From Saccoglossus kowalevskii (Eukaryota; Hemichordata; Enteropneusta; Harrimaniidae), in NCBI RefSeq assembly GCF_000003605.2, contig NW_003116452.1, forward strand, positions 246,993 to 289,069: a stretch of 42,077 nt of DNA, given 5' to 3'. Positions 10,582 to 20,700 of the stretch are shown piece after piece (position 1 is the stretch's first letter; the number at the start of each line of letters is the position of its first letter). Made by a program: the position numbers and the translations under genes. The notes under the pieces are model-generated. The model saw only the letters and a list, made by a program, of their open reading frames with translations, did not search any database and was not told where the DNA came from.

Positions 10582-13500
10582 GTACGTACTGATTAATAAT
10601 TTTATCAACTAATCTCTGGACAATTATGCATTCCATTTGTCCGTATTTGAACACATACAGGCACGATAATAGCAGCGTGTCTGTCTGTCTGTCCGACCTC
10701 TCTCACTCCCCCCTCCTTCCCGGAGGCCACACAATTAGCATGATCGATTTCTGACAAGATGATTACATGTACACGCAGAACCATAGATAAAGCCAGTTTT
10801 CCAACACACAGATCAGACACCGTCACGGAGTCTGGTTCACCACAACGTTTTATACCAAAGTCACATGGAATATCAGTGTCTTGTAACAACGTGCCGCGTT
10901 TTTTTTATAGACGCTAGCCCTCGTACAATGATATGCGCACCGAATGTTATCCCAATTTACTATAATCAGAGGCCTCCATACAGCGTTGCAGTTCAGTCAG
11001 ATGACATGGACACCATCCACTAAAACGCCATCTTCAACAGCCAAGAAACGTTTCGGGTCACCTCTCCAAACTAACCCTTAGCAGATTGAACCACTGTGGT
11101 GCATAAGCGCCCTTAACGGCAAAGAGATACGACAAAAATAAAACCAGCCAATCAGCTATATTGTATCAAAATACAGTAGGGCGGGTGTTTTTAAAATGGC
11201 GACCCAAGCAGAACAGATCACGCAGTTTTTTCAAGAATAGTATTACTAGCTGAAAAGGACAGTGGGTTGCAAATCACGAAAAACGATCAGTCGAGTAGAG
11301 TTTCTGAGATTTTCTTTCCGAGTTGATATATTTGTCACTTTGCTGACGACAGCCTGCAACGTTAGCATAAAAAACTGTTGGTGAAAAAATGCAGCGCCTG
11401 TTTATTGGGTTTGGCAAACAAGCTAAACACACTCTACACGCAGAAGAAGAATTTTGAAGTAAACGTGATACACGTCGCCATTTCCGACATTTTGTTCTTC
11501 AATGTTACACATCGTCTAATTGGAGGCAATAAGTCTGCACCAACAAACCGAGCGATTCGAACGATGCTTAAACGCGCGTTCTAAAAATATCCAGGAAGAT
11601 ACTCCACCCCTGGTTTTCTAATTGCACACAATTTCTCCTGTCCTCACAAAACTACCAATTTTCCCCTGCTCTCAAAGACAAAAACAAATCCCTTGCCCTT
11701 AAATATCTTCTGAGCAGCTTTTTCGATGAACAACTTCATTGGCTGCACCTGTACGATCCGTTGATAGTTGGGATGCAGTCGACGGATTCCTCTTTATTTG
11801 CATGTTTTAAAACGGCGTCGACCTGCCTAACTACCGTTTATCAGGCTAGAAGTCATTTTATTTTTCCGTTTTTTGCAATATAATTACTTTATAATGACCC
11901 ATTATAATAAACAATTACATAACATGAAATGTAGCTATTTTTCAAAAGTGATGTTTGAGGTAATTCTTACTTGGAAAGACAAATAAATGAATAATAAATT
12001 AATGTTCGTGACTATTACATAACAGTATTACTCTTTCAATGCTAATGCTATGGTGACACTAAATCAAACTGCACTAATCTTATTGGTCAAGATATTTAGT
12101 TGCACTGAGAAAGACAATATATTATTTGAGGGACACTCAGTGACCGTCCATTAATGCGCGCCAAAAAGCGTCATTTTATTGTTCAAAATATATCTTCAAC
12201 AAAAGTTGTCTCAACATATGAGAAATATCACCTTTTTTAAAACCGTGTCCTTAGATTCCTTTTCGTTAATTTAATGTGAAATACACTCTTCCCCTTTACA
12301 GACCAGAAAACGTTAATTTTATTACCATCATACTAGCATATGTATGGCATATAATCACTATCTTAATCGCTGTAGTTTTTAACGAGGGTGAGGCTAGAAT
12401 TTTGAATATATATAAAATTTGAGTAGCAAGAACAAGCGTGGCCTCAAATATATTTAAATATTGGAATATTTAAATTTACCCATACGTATAGGTACAAAAT
12501 ACCAAATCAACTAAAGCACATTAGGTGAACATAATTTTCGGATGTGGTTAGCTTATGGACTAAGACGCCGATACCTTGGGGTGAATCATATTATGTATTT
12601 TAGAATAGAACATGTTGAGACAAACTCAACAGCTTCATGGGTTCTAGTGAATGTTAAAGTAATTGTACTTTATTCTATCTAGGACGTGTCATCGTATGTT
12701 GTCAATTACAGTACTATACAACCAGTGCGTAATCTTTATCAACATATCTCTGGAGATGAAATTATAGATGACGTCATACAATATGACAACACTATCTGGA
12801 AGATATCCGCAGCTTTTAAAGGCTCGAAACACAGGACCAATGCCCAAACTACTGTTGTGACGCTCTCAAACGATGCTGAGTCTGTTTATAAAGGTGACGT
12901 CATTGTAATCAAACTCCAAGCACGTGACGATAATGGACGAGATCGTAATGTAGGGGGTGATATATGGCGTGTAGCGATATACAGCTCCGATGAGAGGTTT
13001 GCCTCTATGGGGAAGATTACCGACCATAATAATGGAACATACACTGTACATGTTTACGCTGGTTTATCTGGGCAAATGAAAGTTCAAGTGACGTTAGTCT
13101 TGCAGAGAGAAGCAGTTTTATACCAAAGAGACGTGCTCAGACCAACCGAACTTCGGAGCACCTGGCGCGGAATATTCAAACGACGCAAAAAAACCGAACA
13201 TACATATTGCGTGTTAATGAGAGAGGGAGTTTGGGACAATAAATGCGAATTTCCGCATCCAAAAGCATTAGGAATGACGACATTTGTATGTGATCCACCA
13301 AAGACTCTGCACTGCAATACTCTCATAGGAATACAAAATGTGGCAAACATTCCAAACTCTTTGAATAGAACCATGGCTGAAAATAGTCATTTCTTTCAAA
13401 GGTAGGTGTTATTAATATTAATTTTAGTAATATAATTATTATTATATATTAGTTTATAGAGATGAATTTTATTTTCTGCGTAAATGAAAAAAAAATACAC

Positions 13501-15236
13501 ATCAGTGAAATAAGTTTATGTAAATGACGGTTAATCTAAAAACAGAAATACTGATTCACGATTAAAGAAAGTGTGTATATGCAAGCAATTTAAAAGTTAT
13601 TCATTCATTTTATTCGTTAGTCCTAACGCAGATCAAGTTATCACAAACAGTAGTTTGAAGGAAATGACCATACAAAGTGAGTCGTATTTTACTTATAGTT
13701 GTAACACAGAGTAAACTTCGTATACAATGGGGTTATTAGAGGATACCTCAAAGTATGCCCGTAGACAGTACAGTGGGAGTACCGACCGACGCGCAGCGGA
13801 GGTCGATGCACGGCGTACTGTTTGAGTGCAAACTTTGAGGTATCCTGGTAATAACTCTATTACTATACATCTTTTGCTTCCAAGGATTCACCATGGGAAT
13901 GCCGAAGTCTGAAATGTTTAGAACAGAATCAGCAAAATTCTTAGTGTGGAGTCCGGTCAAACTCTGGTGGCAGCCAGGTTTGTTTTTTCTATTAGAGGAC
14001 GCTTACGCGCGTAATCATTTCATATTTAGAATTCGCATTTCGTAATATAGTATGATGAAAAAAACCCCCGTAAAATACGGTTACGGTGACAAATATATAA
14101 TAATATAATGTAAAAATGCTTATTCTGTTCGTAGATTCGTGCACCATTTCTCACACAAGTTTGTCATTGATGCAAAATACATTATTATACTATTGTACAT
14201 TTACGGGATATGTGATCAGATCAATTTACCACCTTCATATTCATTTATACGGCGTCTTTGGCTCGGAATACTTTACACAATATAATTTAAAAACACAGAT
14301 GGCAAACAACCACTTTGTCAGTACATAATAGGGTTTTCAAAACTCATCGTTTGCACAATTCTCTAGAGTGGGGTTGTTCACATATAAAAACTCATTGTCA
14401 TATTGTGTATTATAGATCGTAGAGAACCAGACAATCTCCTGTATTCCATACCTCACTGTAAAGCTGAGTTACCAGATACTCTGAGTGATGGTTATTGGTT
14501 GGGGTCACGATGGCACTCACTGGTTTGTCAAAGTAAGCAGTGGACGAATGTGACCGAGGTACAAGAATGCTTGAAGGGCAAGGACGTGTACTTTCTAGGA
14601 GACTCAACCACCCATCAGTGGTATAAAATTATGATAAATACTGTTGGATACCCCGTCCATATTAACGATAACAACTGGCGTCGGAAAGTGTCCAGCATTC
14701 CCGGGTTGTTTAATGCATCTGGAACGGATGCATATTCGGTTAAAGTCACCGATTTGAAAAACAATATCAACTTTACATTCCGTCATCATGCCATCTCACG
14801 TCATACACGTCATCCAATTCCCATTCAACGTTTTCCATTCTTTGTTGATCTTATTGATGGTTTGACAGCCCCGAAATGCAACTATGTCATTGTGCTCAGT
14901 TTCTGGGCTCACTTTGAGGCATGGACTCAAACTAGCTTCTCAGAAAGAATTGCAAATCTTGAGAAGGGTGTAAAACGTCTCAAAAAACGTTGTCCCAATT
15001 CTATTATTGGCATAAAAGGGTCCCATGCAAAACATGATGTACAGAGTTACTGGATCGTTTATGACATGATCCGCATTATGAAAGAAACCTTCAGCGGCGA
15101 TGGAGTGTTTTTCATTGACATATGGGATATGAACTTTGCATATGCCATAGCAAACAAGAAAAACATGGAGACACATATGCCCTTGGCGCTAATACGGGAA
15201 GAGGTGTATTTATTCCTGTCATATGTCTGTCCATGA
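10498..15236 (+). CDS. NXPE-like PC-esterase family protein (gene B), three coding exons
   Basis: Predicted join 10498-10581, 12683-13401, 14423-15236: 1617 nt, 538 residues, close to vertebrate NXPE length. Residues 1-28 form a short KKK-led hydrophobic signal anchor. Residues about 85-170 are the filamin/neurexophilin-like domain (YKGD 97-100, GGD 119-121, NNGTY 144-148), followed by a four-cysteine stretch. Residues 268-538 are the PC-esterase domain with GDS at 327-329 (Ser329 the probable nucleophile), DIWDM at 500-504 and His519. Junction phases are 0 then 2 and match without edits. Family members are Golgi, membrane or secreted glycoproteins; substrate and activity are unknown. Gene A upstream is a tandem paralogue. 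The intron before exon 3 carries a palindromic repeat. Alternative N termini cannot be excluded because the first exon is open upstream to its acceptor. Confidence 0.88.
10582..12682 (+). other. Intron 1 of NXPE gene B
   Basis: 2101 bp, GT at 10582 and AG at 12681-12682 after TTGTACTTTATTCTATCT. It holds a TGTC microsatellite (near 10678), a less AT-rich block with promoter-like motifs (11140-11850), and AT-rich DNA beyond. Reading frames inside (for example 11378-11584) resemble no known protein. Confidence 0.75.
11140..11240 (+). promoter_or_regulatory. Promoter-like cluster inside intron 1
   Basis: Within 60 bp lie a CCAAT box (11148-11152), a GC/KLF-type box GGGCGGGTG (11179-11187) and a YY1-type AAAATGGCGAC (11193-11203). 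The ATG within it opens only 14 codons (MATQAEQITQFFQE). On the minus strand near 11740-11815 there is a second CCAAT and an ATGCAAAT octamer. This may be an internal or older promoter, or a repeat; no matching gene is seen. Confidence 0.35.
12683..13401 (+). CDS. NXPE gene B coding exon 2 (filamin-like domain)
   Basis: 719 nt, bounded by CTATCTAG at 12682 and AAAG|GTAGGT at 13402. It encodes residues 29-267: an N-terminal stalk, the Ig-like filamin fold (YKGDVIVIKLQARD, GGDIWR, DHNNGTYTV) and a segment with cysteines in YCVLM, NKCEF, FVCDP and HCNTL. It ends in phase 2 (AG of an Arg codon), completed by the first base of exon 3. The paralogous exon of gene A is outside the window. Confidence 0.88.
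13682..14112. repeat. About 430-bp repeat containing palindrome copy 2
   Basis: The most complete of three copies (others at 1-345 and 16300-16651): palindrome, CATGGGAATGCCGAA body, GCGCGTAATCATTTCATATT segment and a terminal TTACGGTGACA. Confidence 0.7.
13722..13872. repeat. Palindromic element, copy 2
   Basis: Inverted arms GGATACCTCAAAGTATGC (13741-13758) and a one-mismatch complement (13828-13845). The loop includes GACAGTACAG and the core GACCGACGCGCAGCGGAGGTC. Outer arms are GGGGTTATTA and TAATAACTCTATTA. It lies in intron 2 of gene B at the position corresponding to copy 1. Confidence 0.75.
14423..15236 (+). CDS. NXPE gene B coding exon 3 (PC-esterase domain)
   Basis: 814 nt from the acceptor AG at 14421-14422 to TGA at 15234-15236; encodes residues 268-538. 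The acceptor is fixed by phase: the alternative AG at 14414-14415 would give an immediate in-frame TAG. Motifs are FLGDSTTHQW, WAHFEAW, KGSHAKHD, DIWDMNFAY and THMP. Relative to gene A there are 24 nucleotide differences, 13 silent and 11 replacing. Five of the replacements fall within about 13 residues just after the GDS motif. Confidence 0.92.
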
Positions 15237-15262
15237 ATAGCTGCTTGTGTTGCAACTTCATC

Positions 15263-15268
15263 AATAAA
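15263..15268 (+). promoter_or_regulatory. Polyadenylation signal of NXPE gene B
   Basis: AATAAA 26 nt after the stop codon. The short distance implies a very short 3' UTR. Confidence 0.6.
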
Positions 15269-15299
15269 TGCAAGTAATTGTTTGGTTAAAGGAGCTTTT

Positions 15300-16299
15300 A
15301 GAACATTAGATTTTGCATTTCACGCGATAATATATAACATATATATTAGAAAACAGTGCTCGTGTATGTTTAGTTGATTGAACTGAAAATCAGTTTGTCA
15401 ATTGACATACTTTCCTGATTTAGTTTGACTGCAATTGAAGATGAATGCCTGTTATTCATATTACTGTTTGTTCGTCATCTATCATCTTCTTTGTCCTCGT
15501 TCGAACGATCAAAGACGACCGACTGGCGGACCTATGGAACATTTCCATTCATATTTGGCACATACGTAATACTCGTGGGAATACATGTGCATGTTTGTTT
15601 CATGATCGGATCTAAAATCTCAAAATGGCGGTTATTTCCTTTTTTTGGCTGTACTTCTATATCTTTTTCACCAATGTACTGTTTTTATTGATACTTACCT
15701 GGTCACATGATCCAGTTTGTTTGCATAAATTATCCATGTTCAGTACAATTCAATTCGTGATCAGATAAATAAAGAAATAGCAAGAAATCTTGTTTTTTAC
15801 TTGGTATATTACTTGATATTAGTCATGAATAACATTTCCCCTAATTTCAACGGGAACTGTGTCATAAACAATGACTTGTTTATTTTCAACTTCCTTCCTT
15901 CAACTACTTGACAATCACATTTATATGCAAAACGCCTTTCCTAAAAATGATGGGGAACTTCTGTGACGTTAGAATAACGTATTTGAGTGAAACCAATGTC
16001 GTTGAAACTGACTGTACTTGGTCGTGTTTTTATTCATCTAGAATATAGTAAAATCTTTAAAATAAAACATAATCTGCATTAATGGACGTCTACAGATAAA
16101 AACGATATCCATATTTCCAACGGCTTTCGTGTCACTTATATACATCATATAAGCCTACTCTTGCTAGAGCGCGCAATTTACAGTGTAAATCGAGATATCT
16201 AGCGGTAAATTATGTTCTAGTTTTGAAAATATATATCCGAATTCCTAAAACAGCACCCAAGTTGCTTTTATATTCATGTAAATTCGAGAGATTCTCATA
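15300..16299. other. Duplicated 3' flank of NXPE gene B
   Basis: 15300-15850 aligns with copy A; 15850-16299 has no clear counterpart there. No gene is recognised. Confidence 0.55.
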
Positions 16300-16651
16300 A
16301 GATCTGTTCATTTAGTATTAATATGACGTTATTACGAGGATACCGAAAGTATGCATGAAAGTATGCACGAAAGTATGCACGCGCAGCGACGGTCGATGCA
16401 ACGGCATACTGTCTTTCCTCCCAATGATACATCATGGGAATGCCAAAATCCAAAAAGTTTAGAACATAATCAGCGAACTTCTTTGTGTTGACTCCGGTCA
16501 AAACCTGGTGGCAGCCATGTTTTGCTTAAGCGCGTAATCATTCCATATTTGGAATTTACATTTACTAATATGGCATGATGAAAATACCCAATACGATATC
16601 GCACGCTCTAACGTATGGCGTTACGGTGACAGATGTATAATAATTATGGTT
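16300..16651. repeat. Palindrome-family repeat, degenerate copy 3
   Basis: GTTATTACGAGGATACCGAAAGTATGC begins the palindrome in part, but three direct GAAAGTATGCA-type repeats replace the loop and the right arm is lost. The core GCGCAGCGACGGTCGATGC and the whole body to GTTACGGTGACAGATGTATAA are kept. It lies downstream of NXPE gene B and is absent from copy A at this place. Confidence 0.65.
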
Positions 16652-17455
16652 ATTTGAAGGGCGGTAGTAGATAACTTTTTTGTATCTACTTCGTACAATG
16701 TTTATTAATTCGCATACAAATGGAATAAAAACGCATGTTTTGATGTGTTTATTGCATCTTATCATTGTTTCCATGGGTACGATATATAACTCAACATTTT
16801 GATTGGTAACATAGGGTGAAACAATATGTCTTACAACATTTTGTAAACGTGTGAATGAATTCTCATAACATTCTTAGAAGGGGTAGACGTTGATACGGGC
16901 CAATCGAGATTCAGAGATTCAGATATGTCTGCCATGGAAACAACAATTTCAGCAATTATTGTCTATTTATAACACAACATGGACGGAAATGAAATTATAA
17001 GCCTATTAAATGAGCATGGCATACAGGTATACAATATGGTAGAGGTATTAATGTGCAGATTTGCATGTATGGTTTGCGTATGTATGAACAATTTAGTTTG
17101 ATAAAATGTAGAAAATGTGAACCTCTTTTTGAAAGGGTAGATTATTGTCCCAACATTTTATCAAAATTGGTAAAATGACACCACGTTCTAGTCAAATGTA
17201 GATTTAAGAGTAACTTTTCCAATTTAATTGTGTATTATTAAACATTAGCACAGAGTTGATTTTCTTGAGTCCGAATTTCCCGGATGTAATGGATCATTTA
17301 TTATAGTATGTAATGATTGATAATTTATGAAACACGTGATTGGGTCAACCTTCAGACTCCAAGTAAAAACGAGACGAACGATATGATGCAATATACACTG
17401 CTATGTAACAGACAACTTATTAATTCGTGCAGTATGAGACATATAAATTTAGTGG

Positions 17456-17538
17456 CCCTACAATAGCAATAGTTTGTATTTGTTCCAACCCTTTTTCGTG
17501 TAAACTTACACGAGTTTACTCAATAAGCTATTGTAGGG
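17456..17538. repeat. Nested hairpin in duplication copy B
   Basis: A 12-bp perfect inverted repeat CCCTACAATAGC (17456-17467) and GCTATTGTAGGG (17527-17538) encloses a second palindrome CGTGTAAACTTACACG (17497-17512). The matching place in copy A (about 5150-5210) lacks it. Confidence 0.65.
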
Positions 17539-17785
17539 TAACAAATTTCATGTACATCCGAAATATTGATAAAGGTAAAATACTAACACAGCGATCGTAA
17601 TTTATGATTTTGTCTATCATCAATTAATATGTGCATTTTTTGTGAGGTCAAAATGCCGTTGACTTTGTCTATACTGCGTGACGTTGACAGTGTATTAACT
17701 TTGAACATAGCCAGAAAGAGTAGTCATGATTGAAAACAACCAATTAGACATTAACTTCATTGGCATTTGTCACGTAGTTTATTCA

Positions 17786-20700
17786 TTCTTCTTTATTGAA
17801 CTTTTTTCAAATCGGGCACACACAACTAACATCACTGAACCTAACCCATATATCTACTCTGCATGCTTTGTTTCTTTAATCCGGCGTGTAATGATCTTTG
17901 TGTTATACTACTGGAATATTAAGATATAGATGTATTTACAAATATGCACAGGCAATAAAGCAACCGTAAAAAAAAGAGTGAATTTTACCACTTTTCTGCC
18001 GAGCCTTGTTTAAACCTGGCGTGCATACGTATATTAATAATTCGATAGATAATCTTCCGGATCATATCTATCTGACAAACATTGATGGAATGTAATTGAA
18101 ACCAGCCCATGAATAGATTTAAAAACATTCTGTCTAAAAAAAGTTTAGGTTGTTTCTTTTTAATAATGTGGTAAAAAAGGTTAGTTGTATGGAAAATAGT
18201 ATGACGACTGAAAAGTTTGCCAGTTTTTGTGAAGCCTCGCCGCATTGTTGGCAGTCGCTCACATCTATGTCAGCGAGAAGCATACCTTAGTCCAAATTGA
18301 TTGGAAATGGAATTTGCTGATTTGAAATTTAAGATTTAAAAAAATAACTACAAATAGAATTGCTTTTCACCTTCCAATTTAAATCGTATTTGCAATTTGC
18401 AGTCTAACTCGATAATTTGAAGAGCGCCATCAAACAGAGATGAAATCGGGATCTCAATAGACTAAAAAACAGGCCACAAAGGTCAAAATATTAATTTGAT
18501 TTGTAGAAACCTCGTGTATGTAATAGAATTCTGTCCAGAAAAACACATTTTTGTCAGCTCAGACTCCTAAAAAATGGATATTAACAAAATATACAGGTTT
18601 GTCAGGCTTTCTGCATTCAATATTCTTAGAAAAGCAGCTATGTTTGAAGCGTCTATTCGAGATCCACAGGTCACCGGTATTTGGCCAATGATCAAAGCTT
18701 CTCACGTATCTCTCACAGCTGACGTAATTGCAGTACACCTTCACACATCGCGTCTCTGATAAAACGCGGAGAAAGAAAACCATTCAACAACAACCATATG
18801 ATAGTCTACGACTAATTGTTGGTATGGACCATCATGTTATAAACGGTAATATGTTCGATGTACAGCGTTTGTTTTTCGAATTATTATATGCCATTTGTTT
18901 CTGTTTTTCACCCATAAAAATTCTACAAACAGAACACAACAACCATGAAACCTAAAACAGTGCATTGTAATATAACCTTGGATCATAATTTTGTTGATAT
19001 TTATGCAAAATCACGCAAATACATTACTCTAGTTAATATAACATGTAATCCAGACTCAATCCCTTGCATACTCTAATCACGTGTCATCATCAGATATCCA
19101 GCCGAACTACAGAATCTTGCTGGCAATAATTCATCTTGATAGATAGTCAGAATGTCAACGGAATAATGGTGATGGTGGTGGTGGTAGTGTGTGTGTGTGT
19201 GGTAGTGTGTGGGGCGTCTGAAAACTGTTTGGCTGACGTATATATATTTTTTCTTCTGTTCGATTTTGTTATTTTCATTCACATTTGAATTGACTTTTCG
19301 ATATGCATTTGTACTCAAGAGAGTACTTGCTTCAGCAGATGTAAAACAGTGACTGTCAGTTGTCTAATTGTATTTCCCATGGGTTTATCTTGCCGTAGTC
19401 TGTATGTAGATGGCATATAAATGTGGTGTGTCGCTCCGTATACATTTGAACGTAATGGCAATACTATTTCCATTCGTAGAATATCATATATTCGGGGCTA
19501 ATTCCTCTCATCATGTATCTGGTAATCGCATAGTGTCACCTTCGTAATGAAATACCTGGTCATTGCTCCATTTTTTTATGAAACGTTTCATGTAAACAAA
19601 TGACATTTGATCAAAAGGGCAGACAAGAACGTGCAAAGCGCACGTGCGTACTCCTATGGTATATTGTCGAGTAAGTGAAAGTTTTAAGACGGGTTGGTAA
19701 TTTATTGTTAAATATTTGTTATATATATGAGATACGAGTCACGAGGAAAGTTTAACAATGATATACGCATAAATGACAGTGTACACTAGCTAGCGAAACA
19801 TCACCATGAACCAATGATTCGTCATTCACGACACAAACGCTGAAATAGAAGAGATGTATTCAAATACTATATGGGTGATGTCAACAGGTTTTCTCGTACA
19901 AAACCTAGGTATTACGACGAAAAAATGCCTTAGATGACAAGTTTTAAATACTAACGAGTAAACGCCATAAATAAAATCAAAGTGTCTTTCAAATAATTAA
20001 ACAGATATTTAAGTGATACAAATACATTTCAACTTGTCAAACAAATGTAATGTTGATGTTCAAACAAATGACTTTAATCTAATATCTGTGCCATGAAACA
20101 TTGCTCTGTTTATTGTTTAGAGTCAATATTTTCAAGCACATAGTAAGGAACGCTGCTGATTAATAGATGTGCAATCCGATAAAATACATCAATTAAAGAT
20201 TGTTCAGCCTTGTTGTTGTGCGTCAGATGCCACATATGCCACGTGGTTTTTGAACGATATACTTTTTGAAAACAGTCCGATTATAGGATATTTTTTTGAT
20301 TTATGATGGTTACAATGGCTACAACACACAGTTCTTTCAACATTCAGCACTATGAGACATTGGTACGAGTTGTATGTTGGAGCAAGAACATTTCAATTCA
20401 CTATGGATCTTTATAGTGTTTTTTAACGTGTATTCCACAACATATCGATGAGGGCAGCATTCATAAACTGGAATACATCAATTGGAATACAAGTGCGATT
20501 TAGACAAGATATTCAAATACTAGACAAGTCTTCGTATTTTCTGTATGTCTGGAATCAGGTAACATCAATGACCATAATGATCCTAAAATGTTAATTACGC
20601 AATATATACACAATGATTCGTGCATACACAATACAAAAAAAAATTATGTACACTTCCTAGCACCGATCATATTCATGCAATCACTGTTACCATGGCAAAG

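Larger units (their letters stand above)
13402..14422 (+). other. Intron 2 of NXPE gene B
   Basis: 1021 bp, GTAGGT to ATCGTAG. It contains palindromic element copy 2 and its repeat body. The last ~130 bp are about as well conserved in gene A as the exon itself. Confidence 0.8.
13682..17785 (+). repeat. Segmental duplication, copy B
   Basis: Direct copy of 1-5445, containing the last exon of NXPE gene B. It differs by carrying a third palindrome-type repeat (16300-16651) and a nested hairpin (17456-17538). It lacks the foldback and 150-bp array insertions of copy A. The left boundary of homology cannot be fixed because copy A is cut by the window. Confidence 0.85.

Noticed and set aside
11378-11584. 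68-codon frame (+) in intron 1
   Set aside because: No similarity recognised; no start or splice support.
17985-18245. 86-codon minus-strand frame, Lys/Ile-rich
   Set aside because: Looked briefly like a retroelement end but no motif could be confirmed.
19073-19318. His-rich 81-codon minus-strand frame
   Set aside because: Translation of a GGT/GT microsatellite.
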